The translations under genes were made by a program, and so were the position numbers. A stretch of DNA of 64,000 bases from Paraburkholderia oxyphila NBRC 105797 (lineage in GTDB: Bacteria; Pseudomonadota; Gammaproteobacteria; Burkholderiales; Burkholderiaceae). The stretch lies in assembly GCF_000685075.1 (NCBI RefSeq), contig NZ_BAYD01000004.1, positions 124,001 through 188,000 of the forward strand, in the 5' to 3' direction. A model generated the notes under the pieces. The model was not told the DNA's origin and ran no database searches. It saw only the letters and a list, made by a program, of their open reading frames with translations. Within the stretch, counting starts at the first letter, position 1, and every line of letters starts with the position of its first letter. This document shows, piece by piece, positions 54,766 to 64,000 of this stretch.

Positions 54766-54875
54766 TTGCCTGCCTCCGTACTTGCGGGCCGCGATGTGCA
54801 TCACGTGTATCAGGCACACGCACCGGCCGCTTCATTGTCCGGCATTCCCGGTCTACACGCAGAATACCGAAAAAA

Positions 54876-54887
54876 GAACGTTCGTTC
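54876..54887. promoter_or_regulatory. TetR-like palindrome upstream of the FadB/J-like gene
   Basis: GAACG-TT-CGTTC is an exact inverted repeat flanked by A- and T-runs, about 110 bp upstream of the gene's ATG. TetR-type repressors of fatty-acid degradation often bind such sites. No regulator gene is nearby. Confidence 0.4.
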
Positions 54888-55010
54888 AATTTTTTGCTGC
54901 GCACAAGACGCCAGGGTTTGTACTGAGTCTTCGGCCAATGCGCGGAAATCGGACAGACAGGCGAAAAAAACGCAGCCCGAGGGCTGCGCTGTGTTCGAGT
55001 GTGTTGGGCG

Positions 55011-56765
55011 CTAGCGGCGCAGGTCGGCCGATTGCGTGCTGTCCGGGGCTCCGCCGGCCGCGCCGCCGCCCGCGCTTCTGTCCGAGTCGTGGGGCTCGAG
55101 CGGACACTTCTCGCCCACCTCCAGCGCGCTCGGCAACACGTAATGGCGGAACTGCTCGCGCAGCTTGAGCTTTTGCAGCTTGCCGGTGGCCGTGTGCGGC
55201 AGTTCGTCGACGAACACCGCGTCGTCGGGCAGCCACCACTTCACCACCTTGCCGTCGAAGAACGCCAGCAGCTCCTCGCGCGTCACCTGCGCCCCCGGCT
55301 TCTTCACCGCGACGATCAACGGCCGCTCGGTCCAGCGCGGATGCGCGCAGGCGATGCACGCGGCCTCCGCGATGGCCGGATGCGCCACCGCGATGTTCTC
55401 GAGCTCGATCGAGCTGATCCACTCGCCGCCCGACTTGATCACGTCCTTGCTGCGGTCGGTGATGTGCAGGAAGCCGTCGGGATCGATGGTCGCGACGTCG
55501 CCGGTCGGGAACCAGCCGTCCACGAGCGGCGTGCCGTTTTCCTGCCTGAAATAGCGATCAATGATCCACGGCCCGCGCACGTGCAGATCGCCGAATGCCA
55601 CGCCGTCCCATGGCAACTCGCGCCCGTCGTCGCCGACGATTTTCATGTCGACGCCGAAAATCACGCGCCCCTGCTTTTCGAGCAGCGCGCGTTGCGCCTC
55701 GGGCGGGCGCCGCGCCTGCTCCCAGTTCAGCTTGGCGAGCGTGCCGAGCGGCGACATCTCGGTCATGCCCCACGCGTGGATCACCTGCACGCCGTAGTCG
55801 TCTTCGTAGGTGCGCAGCATGGCCGGCGGACACGCCGAGCCGCCAATCACCGTGCGCTTGAGCGTGGAGAATTTCACGCCGGTCTCACGCATGTACGCGA
55901 GCAGGCCGAGCCACACCGTCGGCACGCCGGCCGAGCAGGTCACGCCCTCGGCTTCCATCAGCTCGTAGAGCGACTTGCCATCGAGATCCTTGCCGGGCAG
56001 CACGAGCTTCGTGCCGTTGAGCGGCGCCGCGTGCGGCACGCCCCACGCGTTGACATGGAACATTGGCACGACCGGCAGCAAGGCGTCGCGCGCGGAAAGC
56101 CCCATCGCGTCGGGCAGCGATGCACCATAGGCGTGCAGGACTGCCGAGCGGTGCGTATAGAGCGCGCCCTTCGGGTTGCCCGTGGTGCCAGAGGTGTAGC
56201 AGAGATTCGAGGCGCTGCGCTCGTCGAGCAAGGGCCAGTCGTACGCGCCGTTTTGCGCCGCGAGCAGCGTCTCATAGCAGAGCACCGGCGTGCGCATGGC
56301 CGGCAGGTGAGCCTCGTCGCACAGTGCGATCCAGCCGCGCACCTGCGGGCACTGCGGCGCGAGCGTGTCGACGAGCGCGGCGAATGTGATGTCGAAGAGG
56401 ACGTAGCGGTCTTCCGCGTGATTGACGATCCAGGCGATCTGCTCGGGGAAGAGGCGCGGATTGATGGTGTGGCACACGGCGCCGAAGCCGGTTACGCCGA
56501 AGTACGCCTCGAGGTGCCGGTAGCCATTCCACGCGAGCGTGCCGATGCGCTCGCCCGGTTCGACGCCGAGCGCGATCAGCGCCTGCGCCAGCTGCTTCGA
56601 ACGTACTTCGCACTCGCGGTACGTATAGCGATGCACGTCGCCTTCGATGCGCCGCGACACGATCTGCGCGTTGCCGTGATGGCGCGCCGCGTGCGCGATC
56701 AGCGACGACACGAGGAGCGGCACGTCCATCATTTGTCCCAACAGCGGCGCGGTGGTCGCGGTCAT
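55011..56765 (-). CDS. long-chain acyl-CoA synthetase (AMP-binding)
   Basis: Ligase of 584 residues. Motifs are [68 protein letters not shown] and the C-terminal [11 protein letters not shown]. The last about 30 residues ([19 protein letters not shown]) are a low-complexity tail. It feeds acyl-CoA into the beta-oxidation genes downstream on the same strand. Confidence 0.93.
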   Translation of the reverse strand: MTATTAPLLGQMMDVPLLVSSLIAHAARHHGNAQIVSRRIEGDVHRYTYRECEVRSKQLAQALIALGVEPGERIGTLAWNGYRHLEAYFGVTGFGAVCHTINPRLFPEQIAWIVNHAEDRYVLFDITFAALVDTLAPQCPQVRGWIALCDEAHLPAMRTPVLCYETLLAAQNGAYDWPLLDERSASNLCYTSGTTGNPKGALYTHRSAVLHAYGASLPDAMGLSARDALLPVVPMFHVNAWGVPHAAPLNGTKLVLPGKDLDGKSLYELMEAEGVTCSAGVPTVWLGLLAYMRETGVKFSTLKRTVIGGSACPPAMLRTYEDDYGVQVIHAWGMTEMSPLGTLAKLNWEQARRPPEAQRALLEKQGRVIFGVDMKIVGDDGRELPWDGVAFGDLHVRGPWIIDRYFRQENGTPLVDGWFPTGDVATIDPDGFLHITDRSKDVIKSGGEWISSIELENIAVAHPAIAEAACIACAHPRWTERPLIVAVKKPGAQVTREELLAFFDGKVVKWWLPDDAVFVDELPHTATGKLQKLKLREQFRHYVLPSALEVGEKCPLEPHDSDRSAGGGAAGGAPDSTQSADLRR

Positions 56766-56941
56766 GGTCAGCGGTCTCCTCGACTCGAATGCCAGTTTTT
56801 TTGTATGGGATGGCGTAATCCTCGCCGGTCTCGGCGCGGCATGCAGGGAGCCGCAAAGGCAAGTCCGACACGCGTTCGGGCCGCGTCCTGCACGCCGGCG
56901 GGCGCGGACTTACAATATCGGCTATTCAACAGGCGCTCAAC

Positions 56942-58540
56942 ATGTCGTTTTCACCAGGCCAAACTGACTCAAACGGCGGCTCGACCGCCCCGCGCGCGCC
57001 GTCAGACGGCCCGCTCGCCGACTTCGAACGCGCGCTCGGCGTGCCCCGCGACGACACGTTCGCAGCGCTCGGCGCGACCTTCCATACGCGGCTGCCCGGC
57101 GCTCCGCTGCCCGCGCCGTACGTGGTGGGCTTCTCGGAGCAGACGGCGGCGCTGCTCGGCCTCGATCGCGAGGTGCCGTCCGATCCCGCATTCGCCGAGT
57201 ATTTCTGCGGCAACTTCACACGCGAGCGATCGCCTTCGACGATGTCGTATGCGAGCGTCTACTCGGGACACCAGTTCGGCGTCTGGGCGGGCCAGCTCGG
57301 CGACGGGCGCGCGCTCATGCTCGGCGAGATCGAGCACGCGGGCAAGCGCCTCGAGGTCCAGCTCAAGGGCGCGGGGCGCACGCCCTATTCGCGCATGGGC
57401 GACGGCCGCGCGGTGTTGCGCTCGTCGATCCGCGAATTCCTGTGCTCCGAGGCGATGCATCACCTCGGCATTCCGACCACGCGCGCGCTGACCGTGATCG
57501 GCTCGGATCAGCCGGTGCGCCGCGAAGAGCTCGAAACCGCCGCGGTCGTCACGCGCGTGTCGCCGAGCTTCGTGCGCTTCGGCCACTTCGAGCACTTCTA
57601 TTCAAACGACAACGTGGAGGCGCTGCGCGCACTCGCCGATCATGTGATCGGCCGCTTCTACCCGCATCTGCGCGAAGCCGACGATCCGTATCTCGAGCTG
57701 CTCGACGAAGCGGTGCGCAGCACGGCGGCGCTGATGGTCGAGTGGCAGGCCGTGGGCTTCTGCCATGGCGTGATGAACACCGACAACATGTCGATACTCG
57801 GCCTCACGATCGACTATGGCCCGTTCGGCTTCATCGACGGGTTCGACGCGAATCACATCTGCAACCACTCCGATTCGCAGGGCCGCTACGCCTACCGCAT
57901 GCAGCCGCAGATCGCGTACTGGAATCTGTTCCGCCTCGCGCAGGCGCTGCTGCCGCTGTTTGGCGCGCACTACGACATCGCCGACGAAAAGGCGCGCGGC
58001 GAGCGCTGCGTGGCCGATGCGCAAGGCGTGCTCGAACGCTTCAAGGGGCACTTCGCGCCGGCGCTGGAAGCCCGCATGCGCGCAAAGCTCGGCCTCGAAC
58101 ACGCGCACGAAGGCGACGACGCGCTTGCGAATCGTCTCTTCGAAATCATGCACGCGAACCGCGCCGACTTCACGCTGACGTTCCGCCATCTTTCGCGCGT
58201 CTCGAAGCACGACGCGCAAGGCGACACGTCCGTGCGCGACCTGTTCCTCGATCGCGCCGCGTTCGACGCCTGGAGCCTCGACTATCGCGCCCGCCTCGCA
58301 CTCGAAACGCGCGACGACACCGCGCGCGCCGTCGCGATGAATCGCGTGAACCCGAAATACGTGCTGCGCAATCACCTCGCGCAAACGGCCATCGAGCGCG
58401 CCGCGCAGAAAGATTTCAGCGAGCTGGAACGGCTGGCAAAGGTGCTCGAGCGTCCGTTCGACGAGCAGCCCGAGCACGAAGCCTACGCAGCGCTGCCGCC
58501 CGATTGGGCGAGCTCGCTCGAAGTCAGTTGCTCTTCGTGA
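56942..58540 (+). CDS. selO: protein adenylyltransferase SelO
   Basis: Pseudokinase-fold AMP-transferase of 532 residues (YdiU/UPF0061 family) that AMPylates Ser/Thr/Tyr of redox-related proteins. Diagnostic parts are [42 protein letters not shown] and [24 protein letters not shown] (quoted as motifs). A TACAAT box lies about 30 bp upstream. It precedes msrB, fitting a role in oxidative-stress control. Confidence 0.94.
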   Translation: MSFSPGQTDSNGGSTAPRAPSDGPLADFERALGVPRDDTFAALGATFHTRLPGAPLPAPYVVGFSEQTAALLGLDREVPSDPAFAEYFCGNFTRERSPSTMSYASVYSGHQFGVWAGQLGDGRALMLGEIEHAGKRLEVQLKGAGRTPYSRMGDGRAVLRSSIREFLCSEAMHHLGIPTTRALTVIGSDQPVRREELETAAVVTRVSPSFVRFGHFEHFYSNDNVEALRALADHVIGRFYPHLREADDPYLELLDEAVRSTAALMVEWQAVGFCHGVMNTDNMSILGLTIDYGPFGFIDGFDANHICNHSDSQGRYAYRMQPQIAYWNLFRLAQALLPLFGAHYDIADEKARGERCVADAQGVLERFKGHFAPALEARMRAKLGLEHAHEGDDALANRLFEIMHANRADFTLTFRHLSRVSKHDAQGDTSVRDLFLDRAAFDAWSLDYRARLALETRDDTARAVAMNRVNPKYVLRNHLAQTAIERAAQKDFSELERLAKVLERPFDEQPEHEAYAALPPDWASSLEVSCSS

Positions 58541-58599
58541 GCACGCCCCCATCTACGGCAGAGCCTTCCACCGCGCATTTGACCCGACAGGAACCCGAC

Positions 58600-59019
58600 A
58601 TGAGCCAGGACGATCACAACTCCGACGCCTACCCCGGCCAGAAGTCCGACGCCGAATGGCGCAAGCAGCTCGACGCCACGCAGTACCAGGTCACGCGCCA
58701 CGCGGCCACCGAGCGCCCCTTCACGGGCAAGTACTGGGACCACACCGAGCGCGGCGTATACGACTGCGTGTGCTGCGGCACGCCGCTCTTCGAGTCGGAT
58801 ACGAAATTCGACGCCGGCTGCGGCTGGCCGAGCTACTTCCGCCCGATCAACGGCGAAGTGATCGAGGAGCGCACGGACCGCTCGCACGGCATGCTGCGCA
58901 TCGAAGTGCGCTGCAAGCACTGCGGCGCGCACCTCGGTCACGTGTTCGAGGACGGCCCGGCCCCGACCGGCCTTCGGTATTGCATCAATTCGGCTGCGCT
59001 ACAATTCGAGCCCAAGTGA
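58600..59019 (+). CDS. msrB: peptide-methionine (R)-S-oxide reductase
   Basis: Zinc-containing MsrB of 139 residues. Zinc ligands are Cys56, Cys59, Cys105 and Cys108; the catalytic cysteine is Cys128 ([10 protein letters not shown]). The segment [13 protein letters not shown] is typical. It repairs methionine-R-sulfoxide in proteins. It follows selO by 59 bp and is probably co-transcribed. Confidence 0.96.
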   Translation: MSQDDHNSDAYPGQKSDAEWRKQLDATQYQVTRHAATERPFTGKYWDHTERGVYDCVCCGTPLFESDTKFDAGCGWPSYFRPINGEVIEERTDRSHGMLRIEVRCKHCGAHLGHVFEDGPAPTGLRYCINSAALQFEPK

Positions 59020-59117
59020 ACGCGGGCGAGGCAAGCTCGCGTCCCGCAGGGGGTGACGCAGGACTGAAAGCGTCGCGCCCTCTTTTTGCGGCTCCTTTTG
59101 TAAACTTTCAGGCCGAT

Positions 59118-59651
59118 ATGAAATTTCTGTTTGATCTGTTCCCGATCATCCTGTTCTTTGTCGCCTTCAAGCTGTGGGGCATCTTCACGGCCACGGCCGT
59201 GGCGATCGTCGCAACGCTCGCGCAGATCGCGTGGGTGGCGTTCCGCCACCGCAAGGTCGACCCCATGCTGTGGCTCAGTCTCGGGATCGTCGTCGTGTTC
59301 GGCGGCGCCACGCTCATGCTGCACGACGAGACCTTCATCAAGTGGAAGCCCACGGTGCTCTACTGGGCCTTCTCGGTCGTGCTGCTGGTCTCGCAGGTGG
59401 CGTTCGGCAAGAACCTCATCGAAGCGATGATGGGCAAGCAGATCAGCCTGCCGTCGCGCATCTGGACGCAGCTGAACTTCGTCTGGTCGGTCTTCTTCGC
59501 GCTGCTCGGCATCCTCAATCTGTTCGTTGCGTTCCACTTCTCCACCGATGCTTGGGTCGACTTCAAGCTGTTTGGCGCGACGGGCATCCTCGTGGTGTTC
59601 ATCCTCGGCCAGAGCCTGTGGCTCTCGCGTCACATGAAGGAAGAAGAATGA
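59118..59651 (+). CDS. yciB: septation protein A / inner-membrane protein YciB
   Basis: Integral membrane protein of 177 residues with five helices, beginning [20 protein letters not shown] and containing [17 protein letters not shown] and [20 protein letters not shown]. Involved in cell-envelope and division homeostasis. Its TGA overlaps the ATG of the bolA gene as ATGA. Confidence 0.94.
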   Translation: MKFLFDLFPIILFFVAFKLWGIFTATAVAIVATLAQIAWVAFRHRKVDPMLWLSLGIVVVFGGATLMLHDETFIKWKPTVLYWAFSVVLLVSQVAFGKNLIEAMMGKQISLPSRIWTQLNFVWSVFFALLGILNLFVAFHFSTDAWVDFKLFGATGILVVFILGQSLWLSRHMKEEE

Positions 59652-59974
59652 GCGACGTGTTTCTGAATGCCAGCCCCGCCGAGCGCATGGCGCTGATCGA
59701 AACGCGCCTCACGGCGGCGCTCGCGCCCGTCGCGTCGATCGTCGTGCGCGACGACAGCGCGCAGCATGCGGGCCATGCCGGCGCCTCGGCGGGCGGCCAT
59801 TATCACGTCACGATCGTTGCGGCCGCATTCGCGGGGAAAGCCCGCGTGGCAAGGCATCGCATGGTGTATGATGCGCTGGCCGAAGCCATGCAGCGCGGCA
59901 TTCACGCGCTCGCAATCACGGCGCTCACGCCCGAAGAGGCGGCAGCGCTGCCCCGGCCAGGCGCGCCCCGCTAA
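59648..59974 (+). CDS. BolA family protein
   Basis: BolA-type protein of 108 residues. The conserved helix-strand region [27 protein letters not shown] includes the family histidines that bind Fe-S clusters with glutaredoxins. The ATG overlaps the yciB stop by four bases, so the two are translated together. Confidence 0.93.
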   Translation: MSDVFLNASPAERMALIETRLTAALAPVASIVVRDDSAQHAGHAGASAGGHYHVTIVAAAFAGKARVARHRMVYDALAEAMQRGIHALAITALTPEEAAALPRPGAPR

Positions 59975-60009
59975 ACCCTACTTTTAGTTCGCCCCGTTAG
60001 GACTTTTCG

Positions 60010-60789
60010 ATGACCCTGAAGAAAACCCGTCTCTGGGTGTTGCTGGCTGCGTGTGCGGCGGCTCCCGCCTTTGCGCAGAACGTTGCCGTCGTGAACGGCA
60101 CGCCGATTCCGAAGTCGCAGGCCGACGCGCTCATCGCCCAGGTCGTGGCCCAGGGCCAGCAAGACACGCCGGACCTGGAAAAGGCCGTGCGCGAGGAACT
60201 CATCAACCGTCAGGTGCTGATGCAGGAAGCGGCGCGCCTCGGCATTCCGAACCGTCCGGACGTGAAGGCGCAACTGGCGATGGCGCAGCAGCAGGTCGTC
60301 CTGCATGCGTGGATCCAGGACTTCCTCAAGAACAACCCGCCCACCGACGCCGAAGTCAAGGCGATGTACGACAAGCTCACGCAAAGCGCGGGCGGCAAGG
60401 AATACCACCTGCATCACATCCTCGTGGACAACGAGCAGCAGGCGAAGGACCTGATCGCGAAGATCAAGGCCGGCGCGAACTTCGAAGACCTCGCGAAGCA
60501 ATACTCGAAGGACCCGGGTTCGGCGAAGAACGGCGGCGATCTCGACTGGTCGGACCCGAAGGCCTACGTGCCGGAATTCGCCGATGCGGCCACGCACCTG
60601 CAGAAAGGCCAGATCACCGATACGCCGGTGCACACGCAGTTCGGCTGGCACATCATCCGCGTGGACGACATTCGCGACATCGCACCGCCGCCGCTCGAGC
60701 AGGTGCGTCCGCAAATCGTGCAGCAGTTGCAGCAGCAAAAGCTGCTCGCGTTCGAGCAGCAACTGCGCGACAAGGCCAAGATTCAGTAA
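60010..60789 (+). CDS. exported parvulin-type peptidyl-prolyl isomerase
   Basis: Periplasmic folding enzyme of 259 residues with signal peptide (LLAACAAAPAFAQ). The SurA-like N-terminal helices end near residue 130. The parvulin domain has YHLHHILVDNEQQAKDLI, GGDLDWSDPKAYVPEF and QFGWHIIRVDD. It ends the yciB-bolA transcript and is followed by an intrinsic terminator. Confidence 0.94.
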   Translation: MTLKKTRLWVLLAACAAAPAFAQNVAVVNGTPIPKSQADALIAQVVAQGQQDTPDLEKAVREELINRQVLMQEAARLGIPNRPDVKAQLAMAQQQVVLHAWIQDFLKNNPPTDAEVKAMYDKLTQSAGGKEYHLHHILVDNEQQAKDLIAKIKAGANFEDLAKQYSKDPGSAKNGGDLDWSDPKAYVPEFADAATHLQKGQITDTPVHTQFGWHIIRVDDIRDIAPPPLEQVRPQIVQQLQQQKLLAFEQQLRDKAKIQ

Positions 60790-60820
60790 GGCTGCATTCG
60801 CGGCTTCGTTGCTGTGATCA

Positions 60821-60854
60821 AAAACCCCGCGACCTGCGAAGGCGCGGGGTTTTT
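60821..60854. terminator. intrinsic terminator after the parvulin gene
   Basis: AAAACCCCGCG and CGCGGGGTTTTT form a GC-rich stem with a T-run on the plus strand and an A-run on the other side, so it can work for both the parvulin and the Fic gene. Confidence 0.85.
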
Positions 60855-60907
60855 TGTCGGCCTGGCGGGACGTGATGCGCTGGCGACCGGGCCGTTCAGG
60901 TGCGCCG

Positions 60908-62032
60908 TTACTTCGGCAAAGCATTCAACTCGTAGCTCGTGCTGCGCCCGCCTCCTTCCGCCTTGCGCAAAACGCCGCGCGCGAGCAGGTCGTTGATATC
61001 GCGTAGCGCGGTATCGGAGGAGCATTTGGCGATGGCCGCCCATTTGCCGCTGGTGAGCTTGCCGTCGAAACCATCGAGCAGCTTGTTGACCAACTTCGCT
61101 TGCCGCTCGTTGAACGGTGCAGTGGCCCAGTGGTGCCAGAAGCGTGCCTTGGCCAGCACCGTATCCAGCGTGAACTGCGCTTGATCGACCGCACGATGCA
61201 ACGCATCGAAGAACCAGGCCAGCCAGTCGGTGACGTCCATCGACTGTTTCTGGGTGCGCTCCAGGATCTCGTAGTACGCCTTGCGCTCCCGCTGTATCTG
61301 TGCCGACAAGCTATAGAAGCGTTGCAGGCTACCGTCTGCACGCGCCAGCAACAAGTCGCCGATGGCTCGGGCCACCCGGCCATTGCCGTCATCGAACGGA
61401 TGCAGCGTGACGAACCATAGATGCCCAAGGCCAGCCCGGATCAGCGGCGGCTCCTTCGGCGGGCCGTTGATCCAGTCGAGGAAGCCGCTCATCCCGGCGT
61501 CGAGCCGTTGCGCAGGCGGCGCCTCGAAATGCACATACTGTCGACCCACCGGACCGGAGACGACTTGCATCGGCCCGCGGGAATCGTCGCGCCACGCGCC
61601 GACGTCAATGCGCGAGAGACCCGCGTAGCCGGTCGGAAACAATGCCGCGTGCCAGCCGAACAGGCGCGCTTTCGTGACCGGCAAGCGGCTATGGGAGGTG
61701 GCGTCCAGCACCATCTCCACCACGCCGTCGACGTGGCGATCCACGGGTGCCAGCGCGCCGATGTCCACACCCAGACGACGCGCAATGGACGACCGTACCG
61801 AGGCAACGTTCAGATGCTCGCCTTCGATCTCGCTGGTTTTGACCACGTCGTCGGTCAAGGCGGCAAGGCTGGCCTGATCGCGCAGCCTCATGCCGACATC
61901 GGCCAGACGCCCCATCAGCAATCCCTGGGCGCGGCTCGCCTCGGCCATGGGCTCGGCCAGTTTCGCCAGGTCGTAGCGCCAGATCGGCCAATCGCCGGCT
62001 TGCCAGATGTAGGTGTAATCGCCGCTATTCAT
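60908..62032 (-). CDS. Fic family AMP-transferase with C-terminal winged helix
   Basis: Fic protein of 374 residues. The active motif HPFDDGNGR is at 211-219 with the catalytic His211. An inhibitory motif of the class II type, TSEIEG (66-71), precedes the Fic core, so activity is likely self-restrained. The C-terminal 60 residues form a winged-helix (SGKWAAIAKCSSDTALRDINDLLARGVLRK). It stands alone between the parvulin gene and purL, with repeated sites upstream, and looks like a mobile insert into a conserved block. The target is unknown. Confidence 0.92.
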   Translation of the reverse strand: MNSGDYTYIWQAGDWPIWRYDLAKLAEPMAEASRAQGLLMGRLADVGMRLRDQASLAALTDDVVKTSEIEGEHLNVASVRSSIARRLGVDIGALAPVDRHVDGVVEMVLDATSHSRLPVTKARLFGWHAALFPTGYAGLSRIDVGAWRDDSRGPMQVVSGPVGRQYVHFEAPPAQRLDAGMSGFLDWINGPPKEPPLIRAGLGHLWFVTLHPFDDGNGRVARAIGDLLLARADGSLQRFYSLSAQIQRERKAYYEILERTQKQSMDVTDWLAWFFDALHRAVDQAQFTLDTVLAKARFWHHWATAPFNERQAKLVNKLLDGFDGKLTSGKWAAIAKCSSDTALRDINDLLARGVLRKAEGGGRSTSYELNALPK

Positions 62033-62114
62033 GCGGCGATTATGAGCCGTATTCGCCGCATCGACAAGTTATTCGCCGCAACAAATGCGGTGAATAAGAG
62101 GCGCATTCGCCGCA
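62032..62114. promoter_or_regulatory. array of ATTCGCCGCA sites upstream of the Fic gene
   Basis: ATTCGCCGCA occurs exactly at 62051, 62071 and 62105, with inverted copies TGCGGCGATT at 62032 (overlapping the ATG) and TGCGGTGAAT at 62086. Sites 62069-62080 and 62086-62097 form a 12-bp inverted repeat, TTATTCGCCGCA/TGCGGTGAATAA, with one mismatch. This is an operator array, probably bound by the Fic protein's own winged helix. Confidence 0.65.
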
Positions 62115-62170
62115 AGCCTGTCCTGGCGGCACTTCGGGGCGTTCGCTCTCTTGCCGCCAAAAACCTGAAA

Positions 62171-62205
62171 CCCCGGCCACACCCAGGTCCAGGGCATGGC
62201 CGGGG
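62171..62205 (-). terminator. terminator of purL
   Basis: CCCCGGCCA and TGGCCGGGG form a 9-bp stem with a second small hairpin in the loop. On the minus strand it is followed by TTTCAGGTTTTT. It lies about 50 bases after the purL stop. Confidence 0.75.
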
Positions 62206-62256
62206 TCTCTCGACTCCGACGGGGCCGTCAGTCCGACGGCGGAACGGCAGCGCAGC

Positions 62257-64000
62257 TTAGCCCAGCCACTTGCGCGCGTTCTGGAACGCACGCAGCCACG
62301 GGCTCGCCTCGCCCCAGCCTTCCGGATGCCAGCTCATCGTCACCGTGCGCTGCACGCGCTCGGTGTGCGGCATCAGCACCGTGAAGCGGCCATCGGGCGT
62401 CGTGACCGAGGTGATGCCCTGCGGCGAGCCGTTCGGGTTGAACGGATAGCCTTCGGTCGCCTGACCACGGTGGTCGACGTAGCGCATCGCCACCGCCACC
62501 TTCGAGATGTCGCCTTGCTGCGAGAAGTCCGCAAAGCCTTCGCCGTGCGCGACCGCGACCGGAATGCGCGAGCCTTCCATGCCGTTGAAGAAGATCGACG
62601 GCGAGCTTTGCACTTCGACGAGCGAGAAGCGCGCTTCGAACTGCTCCGACTTGTTGCGCGTGAACTTGGGCCAGGCTTGCGCGCCCGGGATCATCGAGGC
62701 AAGGCTCGACAGCATCTGGCAGCCGTTGCAGATGCCGAGCGCGAAGGTGTCCTCACGCGCGAAGAACGCCGCGAACATGTCCGCGAGCTTCGCGTTGAAG
62801 CGGATCGTCTTGGCCCAGCCCTCGCCCGCGCCCAGCACGTCGCCGTACGAGAAGCCGCCGCAGGCCACTGCGCCCGCGAAGTCGGCGAGCGTCGCGCGGC
62901 CTTCGAGCAGGTCGCTCATGTGCACGTCGTGCGCGTCGAAACCGGCGCGATCGAACGCGTAGGCCGTTTCGAGGTGCGAGTTCACGCCCTGCTCGCGCAG
63001 GATCGCCACGCGCGGACGCGCGCCCTTGCCGATGAACGGCGCGGCCACGTCTTCGGCCGGGTCGAACGTGAGATGCGGCTGCATGCCCGGATCGGCGGCG
63101 TCGAGCAGCGCGTCGTATTCGGCGTCGGCGCACGCGGGGTTGTCGCGCAGGCGCGCGATGCGCCAGCTCACTTCGCTCCACACGCGTTGCAGTTCCGCGC
63201 GCGGCGCTTCATAGATGCGCTTGGCGTCGCGATAGATCTCGATCGAGTCGCGGTTATTGAGCGTGCCGACGACATGCGAGCACGCCGAAAGGCCATGCTG
63301 GCGCAGCACGGCGAACACGGCGTCGCGCTGCTGGGCCGGCACCTGAATCACGGCGCCCAGTTCCTCCGAGAACAGCGCGCGCACCGTGCGGTCTTCGCGG
63401 CGGCCGCTGGTCTGCTTCGCCCAGTCCTTGGCATCGCCGTAATCGGACTCGTGCTCGCTGTCGAGCGTGAGCATGTCGACGTTCAGCGACACACCCGTAT
63501 GGCCCGCGAACGCCATTTCGCAGACCGTCGCCCACAGGCCGCCGTCCGAGCGGTCGTGGTACGCGAACAGCTGCTCGTTCGCGTTGAGCTGCTGGATCGC
63601 CGTGAAGAACTGCTTGAGGTCTTCGGCGCTGTCCACGTCGGGCACCGCGTCGCCCACCTGCTGGGTGACCTGCGCGAAGATGCTGCCGCCCATACGGTTC
63701 TTGCCGCGGCCCAGATCGATCGCGATCAGCACCGAGTCGCCCACTTCGTCGGCGCGGCGCAGTTGCGGCGTCACGTGGCGGCGCACGTCCTCGACCGGCG
63801 CGAACGCGGAAATGATCAGCGAGACCGGCGCGACCACTTCCTTCGCGACGCCCTCTTCATTCCACTTCGTGCGCATCGAGAGCGAATCCTTGCCCACCGG
63901 AATACCGATGCCGAGCGCCGGGCACAGCTCCATGCCGATCGCCTTCACGGTGTCGTAGAGCGCGGCGTCTTCGCCCGGTGCGCCGCAGGCGGCCATCCAG
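62257..64000 (-). CDS. purL: phosphoribosylformylglycinamidine synthase, C-terminal part
   Basis: C-terminal 580 or so residues of the large single-chain FGAM synthase of purine synthesis; the N-terminal part lies beyond the right edge. Visible are the second ATP-grasp-like synthetase half (GIPVGKDSLSMRT, YHDRSDGGLWATVCEMAF) and the glutaminase domain with its Cys in FALGICNGCQMLSSL, and the His/Glu pair near MPHTERVQR. It ends GWGEASPWLRAFQNARKWLG. No defect seen. Confidence 0.96.
   Translation of the reverse strand, partial: WMAACGAPGEDAALYDTVKAIGMELCPALGIGIPVGKDSLSMRTKWNEEGVAKEVVAPVSLIISAFAPVEDVRRHVTPQLRRADEVGDSVLIAIDLGRGKNRMGGSIFAQVTQQVGDAVPDVDSAEDLKQFFTAIQQLNANEQLFAYHDRSDGGLWATVCEMAFAGHTGVSLNVDMLTLDSEHESDYGDAKDWAKQTSGRREDRTVRALFSEELGAVIQVPAQQRDAVFAVLRQHGLSACSHVVGTLNNRDSIEIYRDAKRIYEAPRAELQRVWSEVSWRIARLRDNPACADAEYDALLDAADPGMQPHLTFDPAEDVAAPFIGKGARPRVAILREQGVNSHLETAYAFDRAGFDAHDVHMSDLLEGRATLADFAGAVACGGFSYGDVLGAGEGWAKTIRFNAKLADMFAAFFAREDTFALGICNGCQMLSSLASMIPGAQAWPKFTRNKSEQFEARFSLVEVQSSPSIFFNGMEGSRIPVAVAHGEGFADFSQQGDISKVAVAMRYVDHRGQATEGYPFNPNGSPQGITSVTTPDGRFTVLMPHTERVQRTVTMSWHPEGWGEASPWLRAFQNARKWLG

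Noticed and set aside
50653-55014. A plus-strand open frame of about 1450 codons opposite the thiolase, pncA and FadB/J-like genes
   Set aside because: It is a shadow of GC-rich coding DNA on the other strand. It is rich in Arg, His and Ala without domains, and the opposite strand has complete, well-conserved enzymes.
54999-57491. A plus-strand open frame of about 830 codons opposite the acyl-CoA synthetase and running into selO
   Set aside because: Composition is that of an antisense shadow; the two real genes explain the DNA fully.
59020-59117. Possible small RNA between msrB and yciB
   Set aside because: The gap is short and has no clear promoter, hairpin with T-run or conserved structure that I can see.

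Overview
The window is high-GC DNA (roughly 65% by eye) from a beta-proteobacterium of the Burkholderia / Paraburkholderia / Caballeronia group. The best indicators are the conserved chromosomal blocks: mltG-tmk-holB-tatD-ankyrin beside a divergent ygfZ, and selO-msrB-yciB-bolA-parvulin next to purL. No tRNA, rRNA or CRISPR array was seen.

Positions 1-18.8 kb are accessory metabolism. On the minus strand lie a maleate-isomerase-like gene, an MFS carrier, a LysR regulator, a 2-hydroxyacid dehydrogenase and an Old Yellow Enzyme homologue. An unusual regulator with two decayed HD-GYP halves and a LuxR helix-turn-helix faces a three-gene redox module: a membrane b-type cytochrome, a Tat/lipobox molybdopterin enzyme and a small exported protein. 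Next come a GlxA-type AraC regulator divergent from an SDR, an unrecognised 240-residue protein, and an IclR-controlled CoA catabolic cluster. That cluster has an AMP-ligase facing thiolase, SDR, DsbA-type isomerase and FMN oxidoreductase genes. Its divergent promoter region carries the same 17-bp palindromic site twice, in opposite orientation.

Positions 18.8-20.6 kb are an AT-rich scar. It holds an 81-bp IS-end miniature element, hairpins, one small exported protein and two gene fragments. A large tyrosine recombinase follows (20.6-22.3 kb), so the accessory segment may have arrived or been rearranged by site-specific recombination.

Positions 22.3-39.8 kb mix housekeeping and niche genes. 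They include a DUF5107-type protein, an exported asparaginase behind an AT-rich promoter region, and a 2-aminoethylphosphonate degradation pair (phnW-phnX) divergent from a LysR regulator. Small exported proteins (PsiF, YSC84, Rap1a/Tai), a GT4 glycosyltransferase, a lone AAA ATPase and trehalose-phosphate synthase (otsA) complete this part.

Positions 39.9-46.5 kb are core functions: DNA polymerase clamp-loader subunit, thymidylate kinase, MltG, TatD and YgfZ. Positions 46.6-56.8 kb are dominated by fatty-acid and acyl-CoA metabolism on the minus strand: thioesterase, thiolase, FadB/J-like fusion enzyme, acyl-CoA synthetase, SDR and MDR reductases, and a nicotinamidase. Positions 56.9-60.8 kb hold redox and envelope genes on the plus strand. 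A Fic AMP-transferase gene with an array of 10-bp operator-like repeats sits between the parvulin gene and purL, which runs off the right edge.
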